A DNA stretch of 64,000 nt. Source: Meconema thalassinum (Eukaryota; Arthropoda; Insecta; Orthoptera; Tettigoniidae). A program made the translations under genes and the position numbers. The notes under the pieces are model-generated. The model had not been told where the DNA came from and did no database searches. It was given only the letters and a program-made list of their open reading frames with translations. The DNA is taken from contig OX336389.2 in the NCBI GenBank assembly GCA_946902985.2, positions 980,900,482 to 980,964,481 on the forward strand, in the 5' to 3' direction. Shown here piece after piece: positions 45,279-56,202 of this stretch (position 1 is the first letter of the stretch; each line of letters starts with the position of its first letter).

Positions 45279-46917
45279 TATGCGTAACTTCTTGCAAATC
45301 AATTGCCATAGTAAGGGCGAATTAGCCCAGTGTGCGTCCTTCTGTCCAGTATTTGTGGATCCGAGTGTCAAATTTGTTTTGGGTACTGGTAAATGCGACG
45401 TCCCATCTATTATCTTGGCCTAAATCTCTTATTGCACGGTTTCTTGAACTAAAAAAGCAAAGGAAGCTTGTAGTTTAACGTGACCGTTAATCTGTAGATC
45501 ATGAGCCACGGGACCTCCTTTTTACGTGGAATCCGAACCACAGGACATGGCATTTCACTTCGAAAATCTCACATGCATTGACCGGGAATCGGTTTCTTGA
45601 ACTAGCATAGTTCTTTCCGCTGATCAATTTAGGGAGATTGGAAGTGTAGGGGACTGGTGACCATGATGTCCACAATATTGTGTTTTAGAGTCAGTGTTTT
45701 TTGGTTTCTTTTAATGCAGTGCTGGTAATTCTGTTGTGCATACGATAGGCCTAGGATTATAGGTTATGTAATCCGGTCAGCTGCTTTTGGGCTGGCGTTG
45801 ATCTTCTGTGGTTCTCGTGTGTGATAAATCTGTTTCCGATTTATTTGCAAGTGTCATCAGGTCTCGTACAGTTGTCCCGCGTGTGTGTAGTTTCATTTAA
45901 GGTGCATATCACAGCTCCTTGGCAAAATTCCTATCCTGTTTAATGTCGACGTGCGCTTAAGTAATGTTAATTAAAAGAGGCCGTCCCCTTAGTTAATGTG
46001 TTTTTCGATTCGAAGCCTGTTAACGTGTCAATTCATTTGTGCTCGGCCAATTGGTCGCAGCAGACTTCTTTGAATTTCTGTCCTGTTAGTGTTCGTTGGG
46101 TTGGTCTCCCTGGTTTATCTGTTCTTCGTGGCTCGATAAATCTGTCAGGTTTCTCGTTATTCAAAATTTGGTCTGCGTGTGTGAGTGTACTGTGCGGTAG
46201 ATTGTTATGTATTAAGTTTGTGGGTGGGGTCATGCAGCCTAGTTGTTGCACTGATTACGTTCAGGTTAGGTCGGATATTTTGAAGGTGCATTTTAGTTCA
46301 CCGTTGGCAGAGGCCAAGTATGCAGGCTTGGATTACGCTGGGGCACCTACCAGCCAGAGCTCGATTTGGTTGTAATGTGAGGATGCTGGCTTTAGGTCGG
46401 TTTTGCGATCTTTGGAGGTGCTGTTATTCCCTTATGGTTCTTCAAGAAGGCGGACTTAATGTTCGTTTCTCCTTTCTTCGTCTGGGCCGGGTAAGCAAGT
46501 GTGATGGGAAGAGACTGGGTCGAGCGAAGGTTGGGGTGTATATAGGTCCTTCCGATGTCAACTTCGCCTGGTATGGGACAGCGAAGCAGTGATTCGGGAG
46601 GGCGACAATTTTGTAAGCTTTTTTTTAAGGGAACACTCTGCTCACCTTAGTTGTGGAGAGTCGGGATGCATTTGTTGTTATCCGTCATGGTAAGATCCCT
46701 ATATTTTTTTGCTTGTGTTATGGTATATCTTGTGTTATGGTGTCTTGGTGACTGCTTATTTTGCATACTTGTGCGTAGATGGGGAAATGTATCACTTGGG
46801 ATGGGAAAGTTTATTGGGGATGTGTGATGAATGACTGTCGTGTGTTTCCGGTCTGTCCTTCTCATTTCGGTCTGATCTGGAAATTTTTGGTCTGTAAAAT
46901 TTACGGACGGTGATATT
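45279..46917. other. LTR element interior without recognisable coding
   Basis: In an autonomous copy this span would hold capsid, protease, reverse transcriptase and RNase H. I find none of their motifs (no DSG, no YXDD). Frames such as 45998-46375 do not resemble known proteins. The sequence may have been replaced or may be degenerate. Confidence 0.5.
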
Positions 46918-47286
46918 CGTATCATGGTCTGGTACTGTAGGCATTGTAGCGTTGGTGAGTCTGCCGACAAGGTGAAGCAGATCTGGAAGGAGCGCAAGTC
47001 CATTCAGGTTTCTCACGAGCGACTCGGTCAAAGGTACGATCAGGGACGGAAGCCGGTCAACCTCGACGTAGGAGACATGATATATGTTCAGGACCATTCA
47101 CTTAAGCGTCTAGGAAGCCAAGTGTCAGGAAAATTGCGGCCGCGTTACCGCGGGTCATTTAAAATTTTATCCTTTGTCAGTCCTGTTTCAGTGCTGGTGA
47201 GCGACCCTGAACGGAAGAGGATCTTCAGGACTCACCTCTCACAGTGCAAGCCCGCCCACGAGGCGCCCAAGCGGGTCTCGGGTTAG
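46918..47286 (+). pseudogene. Integrase C-terminal domain
   Basis: The frame reads ADKVKQIWKERKSIQVSHERLG, then KPVNLDVGDMIYVQDHS, KLRPRYRGSFKILSFVSPVS and a THLSQCKP end, stopping at 47284. This is the GPY/F-type end of a Ty3/gypsy integrase (here RGSF in place of GPF), which helps bind DNA. The zinc-binding HHCC and the DDE catalytic core are absent. It is a relic of pol. Confidence 0.8.
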
Positions 47287-48295
47287 TCGACAACTAATCT
47301 GGTGGTATCTTTGTTTTTTCTTGCCCTTTTCTTCTTAACTGGTAATGTGATCTTTGGTAAAGTTTTCCCCCCAAATCTACAGAGAACTTGCGTCTCTGGA
47401 GGCGTTGTTTACCCAAAATGTTGTGAGAAGCGTGTTGCACCTGGTTATATGAGCAAACGGATCGTTTATCGGTCTTCATGACGTGTGACAGGCTTTTCCC
47501 AAGATTGGTAAGACTTAGTTAACATGTAGAATTTTGTGTTGGTGACCTCGATGTGGAGGTGATAAGTGGTTATGCCTGCTTTGTCGTGGCAATATTATGT
47601 AAAGCATAGGATTCGGCCTGTTTGGTAAACGTAAGGTGATTTCTTGGGTAACAGGGGGCCCCGCCTTTAAAGGGAATAAAATTGTATGTTTTCAAAATCA
47701 AATCTCTGATGTACCACGGCTGATACCTGGATGAAAATTTAAATAACCTTCGTGAAAAGAACTGTAACTGCCCTTCTGGCAACGGGTAATTTCTGCGCCA
47801 TGAACTGTGTCTGTCACTCTGGTATGTCCTGCTACTGGTGTGCTTAGCATTTCAGTGCTTGGCCCGTTGGAAATGGAGCTCCCTGTGGATGTGTTGGACT
47901 GTGCTGTTTCTCCGCGGGATCCAGTGCAGCTCGGGGCGTCAAAGATACCCTGGTGGACATGTGGATGGTGGCGTGACTGGGGAACTGCTGGCGGGGACCT
48001 GGGCTCGTCATCGCCCGTTCTCCATCTGTAACTGGGTCATCAGGACATTTCTACCTAGACCCTTCCAGCTAACATGAGGAGCGGAACTATCACAGATACA
48101 GTGCCATCAACTCAGCTTGTCGCTGTGTGAATTTGAATCTTGAACATTCTGTCTGCCATTCTATGAAGTCTATACCAAAAGTTCCTTCGAACATGTTTGG
48201 ACATAAGTAAATCTGCTGCCGTACTTAAGAGGTGATCCACTCCAGGTCTGTCACATCAACATACGCACTAGCCGTCCACCCCGCAGTTTGCTTTC
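47287..48295. other. 3' untranslated region of the LTR element
   Basis: About 1 kb between the integrase stop and the polypurine tract. No envelope-like or other gene is recognised. Confidence 0.5.
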
Positions 48296-48307
48296 GGGGG
48301 AGGAGGA
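48296..48307 (+). promoter_or_regulatory. Polypurine tract
   Basis: GGGGGAGGAGGA lies directly before the 3' LTR start (TGTGACGTG). It is the expected primer for plus-strand synthesis. Confidence 0.85.
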
Positions 48308-51026
48308 TGTGACGTGTTTTACGCCACTTAGCTGACATAAAAATATACCTAACCTAAGATATTCAATTCCTGCCAAAATTTACCCTTCCCTGTATTTCCA
48401 GTTGAGGCGAACGCCTCATAATTTCCTTCGCTTACCAAAAATCTCTGAAGAACATTGTGGCCTATGCCAACAGTTGCAAATTTGGACTGTGAACACCTTG
48501 TCGACGAAATCTTCATGGATATAACATCGCACTCGCAGTCTAAACACGCGAGGTACAACTCTGGACCTGATGTGCACTGGTTCTGGAATTTAGTGTTCCC
48601 TAACCTTAAAAATAAACTCTTGGAATTACGCATTTATGAAAACAACATCGCCTGTATCGATTGTTCCGGCCACGACCATCGCGAGATGTATCGACCGCCG
48701 GGAGATGACAAGTGACGAGCGCATAGCGACCGACCAGTGTGGCCAACTCTCACAGAAGTGAACACGGAAGTGTCTTACGGACTACGTTCAAGAAACCAGG
48801 GGATTCTAGTGTGCGTGTGTGTTACGACTGCTCTTTAGAAATTATCTTGCCATTTTGATATATGTTTGAACGTTCGCATTAGGACTCTCTCTTCTATTTT
48901 TACTGTTCACCGAGAAGGACTTGGCCTGGGTGCTCGGATGACCCGGGGGGGGGGTGAAAATACAGGTATCAGCCACCTAATGGGATGGCCCTAGTCATAG
49001 TTCAATTTATTAGTTGAAATATGTAGTTGTATTTTGGGTGTATTCTGGGAAGCGTGATATTTCGTTTTAACTTGTCCGTGGCGATATTTTGGTTTGTGTT
49101 TCGGTTTTCCTCGTGTGTAAATTTTCGTGTTGTTATTTACCTCGTGGTAATGGCGCAATTACGCATTTATGAAAACAACATCGCCTGTATCGATTGTTCC
49201 GGCCACGACCATCGCGAGATGTATCGACCGCCGGGAGATGACAAGTGACGAGCGCATAGCGACCGACCAGTGTGGCCAACTCTCACAGAAGTGAACACGG
49301 AAGTGTCTTACGGACTACGTTCAAGAAACCAGGGGATTCTAGTGTGCGTGTGTGTTACGACTGCTCTTTAGAAATTATCTTGCCATTTTGATATATGTTT
49401 GAACGTTCGCATTAGGACTCTCTCTTCTATTTTTACTGTTCACCGAGAAGGACTTGGCCTGGGTGCTCGGATGACCCGGGGGGTGAAAATACATGTATCA
49501 GCCACCTAATGGGATGGCTCTAGTCATAGTTCAATTTATTAGTTGAAATATGTAGTTGTATTTTGGGTGTATTCTGGGAAGCGTGATATTTCGTTTTAAC
49601 TTGTCCGTGGCGATATTTTGGTTTGTGTTTCGGTTTTCCTCGTGTGTAAATTTTCGTGTTGTTATTTACCTCGTGGTAATGGCGCAACAGGTTGACCTTC
49701 GGCCGATTAATGGGTTGATGTCTCCCACTGTTTAATATCTGAATTGTTCACCAATTTTCCTTCTTCGGAAGCTAGTTTTCATTGTGGGGAATCTTTCTTG
49801 TTTTTGGGCGAAGATTTTCTTTGTTGCGCAACCGTGTGCGTCCTTTAGTTTGGGTTCCAAATTTATTTATTTATTTTCCTGTGATCACGCTTCTTGGAAT
49901 TTTCCCAATTACAGCCATGTAGAGTTTTTTTTAATTATTTTAGTTTTAAGGGGTCCCTGTTCCTGGTATTGCATCACCTTACGTCCACGTGGTGGTTGTA
50001 GTTTACGTGACGCTTTTGCCTTGGTTTTCCTCCTTAACGCCCCAAGTGCGTTTCATTTTTGCATTTCCCATACCTTGTATTTCTGTTTCCAAATCCCAAA
50101 TTTTGGGAGTAGCGCCCTGTGGTGCAACCGTACCTTGGTGTACTGTTAGCGTCCGCCATTTCAAGAGTCTAGTTCGTGACGGGGCCCATGATGGTCGTGT
50201 GATACCGTCCGCTCCGTTTTTCGGGAGTTAGTCATTTGTAATGTAGTTTTTCATTTAATTTCGTTCTCTTTTCCTTTTACGTTGTTCAGGATGTGTTCGT
50301 ACGTGTGTTGGTAACATATTTCCATTCCGGGTGTAACTTGTAAATTCATGCTGGTATTGCACAACCATCGCCGTGGCATTTCATGTTCTTATGTTTGTTC
50401 TGGGGATTTGTGTGCTCGTGTTCCCAGTTCAATTCTCCTGTCAATCCATTTGGCTAGGGATAGCTTCCCCTTGTGTACCTGATTGTTAATTGTAAGATAT
50501 TACCATTTCATGTACCTGCTCATTTTATAATCCGAATGGTGTCTTAAAGCATGTTAAGTGGTTTGCCGTGCCACAGCGTTACTGACCTTGTGACCGTCCT
50601 TTCAAGGGCAATTAATTCATGTGTGATAAAATCAGTTTGTTATTGTAATCTCTGTCCCTAATGAGTGTAGTTCCTAACTTTGTAATTTACCCTTTTATTT
50701 GGTAATACATACCCCTCTATTTTGGTAATTACTATTTTATTTGGCCTTTAACGTCCCATCCCCAACCTCAAGACAGCTGCGGTGGAATGATCCTCACCAG
50801 GTAAGTCTTCCACTTTTCAAGCTTGTGGATAAAACGACGTACTTCCTCTCTTGTACATCTGAGGGTGTCACCCGAGTACGTCGTCAACACCGGCCGCCGA
50901 GGCAAAGCCATCAAGTCCCGTAAAGGATGTCTTGGGGTCGCCGTTGGTAACTTTCTTTCAGGTTGGCAGGCCCTCTAGGGAGTTTGTCGAGCTGAGCGGG
51001 AGCGAGAGAGTAAGAGGGGGGTGACA
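48308..51026 (+). repeat. 3' LTR with internal 533 bp tandem duplication
   Basis: It runs from TGTGACGTGTTTTACGCC to GGGGGGTGACA. It matches the 5' LTR except for a tandem copy: ATTACGCATTTATGAAAACA starts at 48625 and again at 49158, and each copy ends with GTGGTAATGGCGCAA. The 5' LTR has this segment once. The site corresponding to the palindrome insertion (CTCGTG near 50415) is uninterrupted, providing the empty-site comparison. Confidence 0.92.
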
Positions 51027-51031
51027 GTAAG

Positions 51032-51720
51032 TACAAAGCAGCTTCAAACTTTGGAGAGCTATTTAAATGAAGAAAGAAAAGAGCTTGACAAGTATTAACA
51101 AGCAGCCATGAAGTTGTTACAAGTTGAATCGCCCAACACCAACTACAAAAGAATAACAATCAGAAAAACTTTTGCGGATGAGAGTCTAGGCATGAGGCTA
51201 TTCTTGATGAAAGGTCGCTTTTCAAATCCCAAGTTTACATTAAAATCATGACTCTTTGATAAGTAACCTGCCAAGGCAAAACAGCTATGAAAATGTATCT
51301 GACAAATTTGAATTACTTTCTATTCTTGTACAAAAGGGATCGCAGAAAAGGGTCATATGACAGGCTGCGAATAAACTCTATGAGTTCTACTCCAATGACA
51401 TCAGAAATAAATTTGAAAACTAATGTCAGCACTTCAAAATGTATGTGGAACAGGAAGAATTTACTAGCATTCTTGACATATATGAATACGTCATAAAAAT
51501 TATTTGAAAACTACTTACCCTAATCTTGAGGTAGCAACTAGAATATTTCTGACATTACCAGTCACCAACTGCTCCACAGAAAGAGGATTTTCTGTTTTGA
51601 CTCGGCTAAAGAAAGTGAAAAGATCAACTCTTTCAGACAGCAAACTAAATTGTCTATTTTATTGTCTTGTGAAAAAGGCGTAACCCTTAACACAGACTTT
51701 TCTGACATGATAAATACATT
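51032..51720 (+). pseudogene. hAT transposase, C-terminal part
   Basis: This continues the gene cut at 30843. Frames give QLQTLESYLNEERKELDKY with breaks and stops, then near 51510-51690 NLEVATRIFLTLPVTNCSTE, RGFSVLTRLKKVKRSTLSDS. The latter is the hAT C-terminal dimerisation domain (LPVTNCSTERSFS consensus). It is degenerate and inactive. Confidence 0.85.
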
Positions 51721-51947
51721 TGCAAAGTTAAAACCCAGAAGAAAAAAAAAATTGATTTGAAATGTCTCTGTATATTGTACTTTTAAAATGTAACTTTTGA
51801 ATCTGTAATCTTGGTTATTAGTGTGACTAATGTATCAATAAATGGCTACACAATTATATGAACGACTTACTTTTCTTATTATTTCCTGTGATACAATATT
51901 AGTAACGTAGTTGTTTGTAAAAAAATACTATTACGGTATGCTATAAT

Positions 51948-52765
51948 TCATCATCATTTCCCGTTTCCAGCTTCCTGAGTCGGGTTGTGAATTAAGGACC
52001 TCCATCGTTGCCTGTCTCTCCACCACTCCTCTCCTGTTTTTAGTACATCTTCGGGTTTTCCTCCCTTCTTTTCTACACACTCCCACACTGTATCTGCCCA
52101 TCTCTTCCAGGGCCTACCTCGTGGTCTCTTCCCTGTCATCTTTTCACAGAAAGTTTTCTTTGGTACTCTCTCCTCTCCCATTCTCATCATATGTCCATAC
52201 CACTTTAACTTTGTTGTTTCTATCCTGTCCTGCAGCTTCAATATTCCTGTCCTTTCTCTAATCTCTTCATTTCTAACTCTCTCTCTTCTGGTCTTGCCCT
52301 CTATACCTCTTAGGAATTTCATCTCTGCTGCTTGTATTCTACTCTCCTCTCTTTTTGTAGTAGTCCACGCTCCAGCTGCGTATGTTAGTATGGGTCTGTA
52401 GTAGGTTGAATATAATACTTTTTTGCATTTCTTTGGGACATCTCTGTTCCACACAATACCCCTTACACTCTGGTAAAAACTGTTCGCTTGTTGTATTCTC
52501 TTTCCAATTTCCTCAGTTATCTTTCCATCTTCTGTGATCACACTTCCCAAATACTTGAAACTTTTAACGACTTCTAGAATTTTGCCATTCAATTCTATCT
52601 TTCCTCTTCCTTTCTTCCTTCCTCTTGACATTACCATTGTCTTGCTCTTCTCTGTGCTTACTTTCATCCCAAATTTCTCTATCTCTTGGTTCCATACATC
52701 TAGTTGTTTTTGTACATCCTTTTCATCCTCACCCCATATAACTATATCATCTATTATAACACATA
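51948..52765 (-). pseudogene. LINE-D: 5'-truncated ORF2 (RT end to C-terminus)
   Basis: A frame of 279 residues (52793 to 51954) gives IIDDIVIWGEDEKDVQKQL (the region around the FADD box, whose first residues are lost), KSFKYLGSVI, ILTYAAGAWTTTKREESRIQ, a KWYGHMMRMGEERVPKK block, GKRPRGRPWKRWADTV and RDRQRWRSLIHNPTQEAGNG at the end. It is inserted in the 3' part of the hAT element, and its tail faces the left in an ATGATG repeat. It is closely related to LINE-C, which shares most of these blocks. The long open frame suggests a fairly recent insertion. Confidence 0.9.
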
Positions 52766-52837
52766 AATGAGAAAAAGGGCGCCAGTAGACCATTTGCCCA
52801 GGGCGTCTATCACCTTTGCCCGGGGCCTGCTAATACA

Positions 52838-53055
52838 TATCCATCTAACGCATTCAAAAGATTTATGGAATCTTGAGAAAACCAGTGTTCATTTAAGCAG
52901 ATTACTTTAACTATATTATGCATATCGGCAAGAAATATCCTTAAATCGTTAATTTTATAACTATTACCACATGATAAGCCTAGACTATTTATGTTTAAGT
53001 GCATGATTGCAGGTGTATCTGTAAATTTATGCTGGAGAATTTCTCTAGCAGACAA
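52838..53055 (-). pseudogene. LINE-B: endonuclease N-terminal third
   Basis: The frame begins MSAREILQHKFTDTPAIMHL and contains MHLNINSLG (the N-terminal 'NI.S' Asn-containing motif) and VICLNEHWFS (the catalytic ETW/EHW-type Glu), ending at LNALDGYVL where the hAT starts. The rest of the domain is at 29012-29759. Confidence 0.88.
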
Positions 53056-53207
53056 AGTAGGCCTACTATAGTTATTTTCAATATTGATAGCAAGCTCCCC
53101 ATCTGAAATAAAACTATAATCTAAGTTCTTACCGTTTTGTGAGTTACCACTGTTTACTCTGCATTTAAATGCCTTCTTTTCCTTATCTGAATTCTCCAGC
53201 CTACATT

Positions 53208-53935
53208 CTATAAAAAAGCAACATTTCCAAGAGTGATAACAGAGTTGTCTACTTCTATATTATTGATACTACTACTGATTGTTTCTGCTAACTTTGTTTT
53301 GCCATTTACATTCATATGCATACCATGCCTTGTGAACATGTATCTATCAAATTTAGTGACATCTATCATATCGACATTTTTAAACCGTGAACATAATCTG
53401 GAGATCTCATTGTTTACTCTGTTTACCTCTATATTTACAGATGACTCAGGGTTCAAATTGTGCCTAATTGGTAAATAAACAACAACAACTTTAGTATGGG
53501 TTAGTTTACCTAGCGAACACTTCAAATTTCTTAAGACTGAATTACCTTCATTTTTTGCTACATCGTTTGAGCCACACATCACAATTACACAGTCTCTTTT
53601 ATCAAGATTATACGATACCTCAGGAACGTTTCTTAGAACTTCGGACGATGTTGCTCCCGGTTTGACGATGCCAAGCTTGGATCTTCTTCCTTGCTCAATT
53701 TTTTCGGTGACGCTCCTACCATGGCTGTCGGAGAAGAATAAAATTGTCCCCCTTGTGATGTACTACACTTGCGATGATTATTGAGTTCAGTTTTCTTTCT
53801 CACGATTGTTCGAGATCCCCGGTTGTTCTTTTCGGAATGGACACTAGGCCTATTTTCAAAACTAACTGACTCGTCCCTTGTTTCTTCTACCTCCAGTACC
53901 TCTTGGAGTTCTGGTCCTGGGGGAGCTGTGAAAAG
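53208..53935 (-). pseudogene. LINE-B: ORF1 with SGNH/GDSL esterase-like domain
   Basis: Two frames are joined by a shift near 53610. The upstream one is low-complexity (TIVRKKTELNNHRK and a TSQGGQFYSS stretch). The downstream one has SYNLDKRDCVIVMCGSND (the block with the conserved G.ND), VVVYLPIRH, VDMIDVTKFDRYMFTRHGMH and LNGK-like sequence. CGSND and the HGMH.N ending match the SGNH hydrolase fold found in ORF1 of some CR1/L2-type and related insect LINEs. The 5' end is missing where the plus-strand LINE-C begins at about 53936. Confidence 0.75.
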
Positions 53936-54545
53936 TGGGCAACCAGTGACGAAGATTGCTACCATCAATGTCTTGACCCTCAAGGGCAAGATAGAGGAAC
54001 TTATAGAATATATGGAGAGAAAAGACATTGCAGTTTTGGGAATGAGTGATACCAAATGGAAAGGAAAGGGACAGAGGATTTTGAGCAAAGGGTTTCAGTT
54101 GTTTTGGAGTGGAGGGGTGCACTGCAAAAATGGAGTAGGGTTCATTGTGAGGGAGGACCTGGTAGAATATATAGAAGAGGTGTACCAGGTAAATGATAGA
54201 ATAATTAAAATTAGATTTGGCCTAGAGAGGGGACAGAAAGATTTTATTCAGATCTATGCTCCCCAGACAGGTAATCTCGAAGAGAGCCTTGAGGAATTTC
54301 TGCAAGAACTGGAGAAGTGCATTGAAGATAAAGAAGTGATTGTAATGGGAGACATGAATGCACACATAGGAACAGAAAGGCAAGGTAAAGAAGAGATCCT
54401 TTCAGTTATGGCAATAAAAATACTGAAGGAGAGTTACTACTAGATTTTTGTGAGAGGAATGGACTAATTGTAGGCAATACATGGTTCCGAAAGAAGAACA
54501 GTCAGAAAATAACAAGATATGGATGGGGGCAAAAGAAAACAAAAT
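53936..54545 (+). pseudogene. LINE-C: APE-type endonuclease
   Basis: From KIATINVLTLKGKIEELIEY the frame continues with IAVLGMSDTKWKGKG (the catalytic E/D-T-KW block), GVGFIVREDL, FIQIYAPQTG and VIVMGDMNAHIG (GDxN motif). A frameshift near 54400 leads to LLLDFCERNGLIVGNTWF and further broken sequence. The endonuclease lacks its extreme N-terminus, so the element is 5'-truncated here. It is a different LINE lineage from LINE-B (MGDMNAHIG versus ADFNIDIL). Confidence 0.88.
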
Positions 54546-55874
54546 CAATGATTGATCTGAATTTAGATGCGAGAGAGAAACACAGACAGTTGGAAGATGT
54601 CACGGTTATGCCAAGAACAGATTTTGAAGGAGACCATAAAATTGTGGTGGCTAAATTAAGACTTGGTAAAATAGTTAGGTTCAAAGAGACAAGAGAAAGA
54701 AAAATAAAGGTATGGAAATTAAAGGAAAAGGAGGTGCAGGAAAAGTTCCAAGATGAGGTGAAAAAAGGGATTCCCAAAGGAGAGGTTGGCAGTGTAGAAG
54801 AAGAATGGACTAAGTTCAAACAACGAATGGTAAAATGTGCAGAGGATGCATGTGGTAGAGTTTCAGGGAAAAAGAAGGAAAAGGAAACACCATGGTGAAA
54901 TGACACAGTAAAGGAAGCAGTGAAGGAAAAACAAAAGGCTTGGAGGAGCTGGATCAGAGGCAGAAACTCAGAGAGTAAGGAAAAGTATCACAAAGCAAAG
55001 AAAACATGCCAGAAAATCATACAGGAAGAAAAACGAAGTGCTGGGAAAGCTTGACAGAAACCCTACAGGAGGATGTTAAAGGAAGTAAGAAACTTCTGTA
55101 TGGATTGGTTAGAAACAAAGTGAGAAATAGAGAAGAAACAAAATTTGTGAAGACGGACAGTGGACACATTTTGACACAAAGAGAGGATATACTTCAGCGA
55201 TGGGAAGAGTATTTCGCTAAATTACTTAACGTCAAATTCAAGGAACTGGCTGAAGAGGAAGAACATGAAGAAGAAGAAGAGGTGGAAGAAAACAGAAATG
55301 AAGACATAGCAATGTTGGAAATAGAAGAAGCCCTAAGGAAGATGAAGAATGGGAAAGCACCAGGAGTGGATGAAGTGACTATACAGAGATGATAAAGGCA
55401 GCTGGACCAGTAGGGTTACATTGGATGTATAGACTATTTCGTGTGATATGGAAGGAGAAACAAGTACCAGAAGATTGGAGGAAGGGTCTGATAATTCCAG
55501 TATTCAAGAAGGGTGATAAGAAAGAATGTAACAATTATCGGGGAATCACACTTATTTCCCATGTTGCAAAGATCTTTAAGAGGATATTAGAGAAAAGAGT
55601 GAGAATGAAAGTTGAGGCAGAAATGGAGGAAGAACAACATGGATTCCGAGGAGAGAGATCAACCTTCGATCTAATCTTTGCTCTAAGAAACACGATGGAG
55701 AAAAGATGGGAGTTCAAAAAGGATTTGGTGATGACATTTCTAGATATTGAGAAGGCATACTTAAGTGTCCCACGAAGATTAGTCTGGGACACATTGATAA
55801 AAACCAGGGTAGGCACAGCAGAAATACAAATGATCAAAGCCATGTATTAAAAGTGTGCAAGTAGTGTGAAGACC
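54546..55874 (+). pseudogene. LINE-C: linker and first half of reverse transcriptase
   Basis: Three frames (54548-54898, 55006-55392, 55389-55850) give the end of the endonuclease (SMIDLNLDAREKHRQLEDV), a charged linker, an acidic stretch (EEEEHEEEEEVEEN), then LRKMKNGKAPGVDEVT, VPEDWRKGLIIPVFKKGDKK, NNYRGITLISHVAKIFKRIL, a QHGFRGERST block and TFLDIEKAYLSVPR (motif A, Asp retained). Stops and one-base shifts separate them. The coding is cut at about 55874 by a SINE. Confidence 0.9.
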
Positions 55875-56202
55875 GCCTCCGTGGCTCAGGCGGCAGCACG
55901 CCGGCCTCTCACCGCTGGGTCCGTGGTTCAAATCCTGGTCACTCCATGTGAGATCTGTGCTGGACAAAGCGGAGGCAGACAGGTTTTTCTCCGGGTACTC
56001 CGGTTTTCCCTGTCACAATTTCATTCCAGCAACACTCTCCACTATCATTTCATTGCATCTGTCATTCATTTAATCATTGCCCCAGAGGAGTGCGTCAGGC
56101 CTCGGCAGCCGGCACGTTCATATCCTCGCCGCTAGATAGGGGCTTCATTCATTCCATTCCTGACCCGGTCGGAGACTGGAAGCAGGCTGTGGATTTTCAT
56201 TT
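55875..56202 (+). mobile_element. tRNA-derived SINE, 328 bp, with 17 bp target duplication
   Basis: The head GCCTCCGTGGCTCAGGCGGC (A-box region) and GTGGTTCAAATCC (B box) is followed by CTCCGGGTACTCCGGTTTTC and GCCCCAGAGGAGTGCG blocks. Target duplications CAAGTAGTGTGAAGACC lie at 55858-55874 and 56203-56219, identical over 17 bp. The insertion lies in LINE-C between RT motifs A and B. Confidence 0.93.

Larger units (their letters stand above)
30844..51026 (+). mobile_element. LTR retrotransposon (Ty3/gypsy-like), non-autonomous, 20.2 kb with insert
   Basis: The element begins TGTGACGTG and ends GTGACA, with GTAAG on both sides (30839-30843 and 51027-51031), a 5 bp target duplication. The LTRs are about 2.2 kb once insertions are discounted: the 5' LTR is 30844-44906 minus the palindromic element, and the 3' LTR is 48308-51026 with an internal duplication. 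The internal region (44907-48307, 3.4 kb) keeps a gag-like start and an integrase end but no protease, reverse transcriptase or RNase H. It is therefore a deletion derivative dependent on helpers. Confidence 0.92.
29760..52829 (+). mobile_element. hAT transposon, expanded to 23 kb by nested insertions
   Basis: The left end CGGGCCCCGGGC and the right end GCCCGGGGCCTG form 12 bp inverted repeats with one mismatch, continuing into CATTTGCCCAGGGCG on both sides. The flanks are CTAATACA at 29752-29759 and 52830-52837, a perfect 8 bp duplication as made by hAT transposases. The transposase gene reads left to right. Without the LTR element (30844-51026) and the LINE piece (about 51948-52765) the hAT would be about 2.1 kb, already deleted relative to an autonomous copy. 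Confidence 0.92.

Noticed and set aside
45998..46375. 125-residue frame in the LTR element interior
   Set aside because: No retroviral motif, and an equally open frame lies on the other strand; treated as chance.
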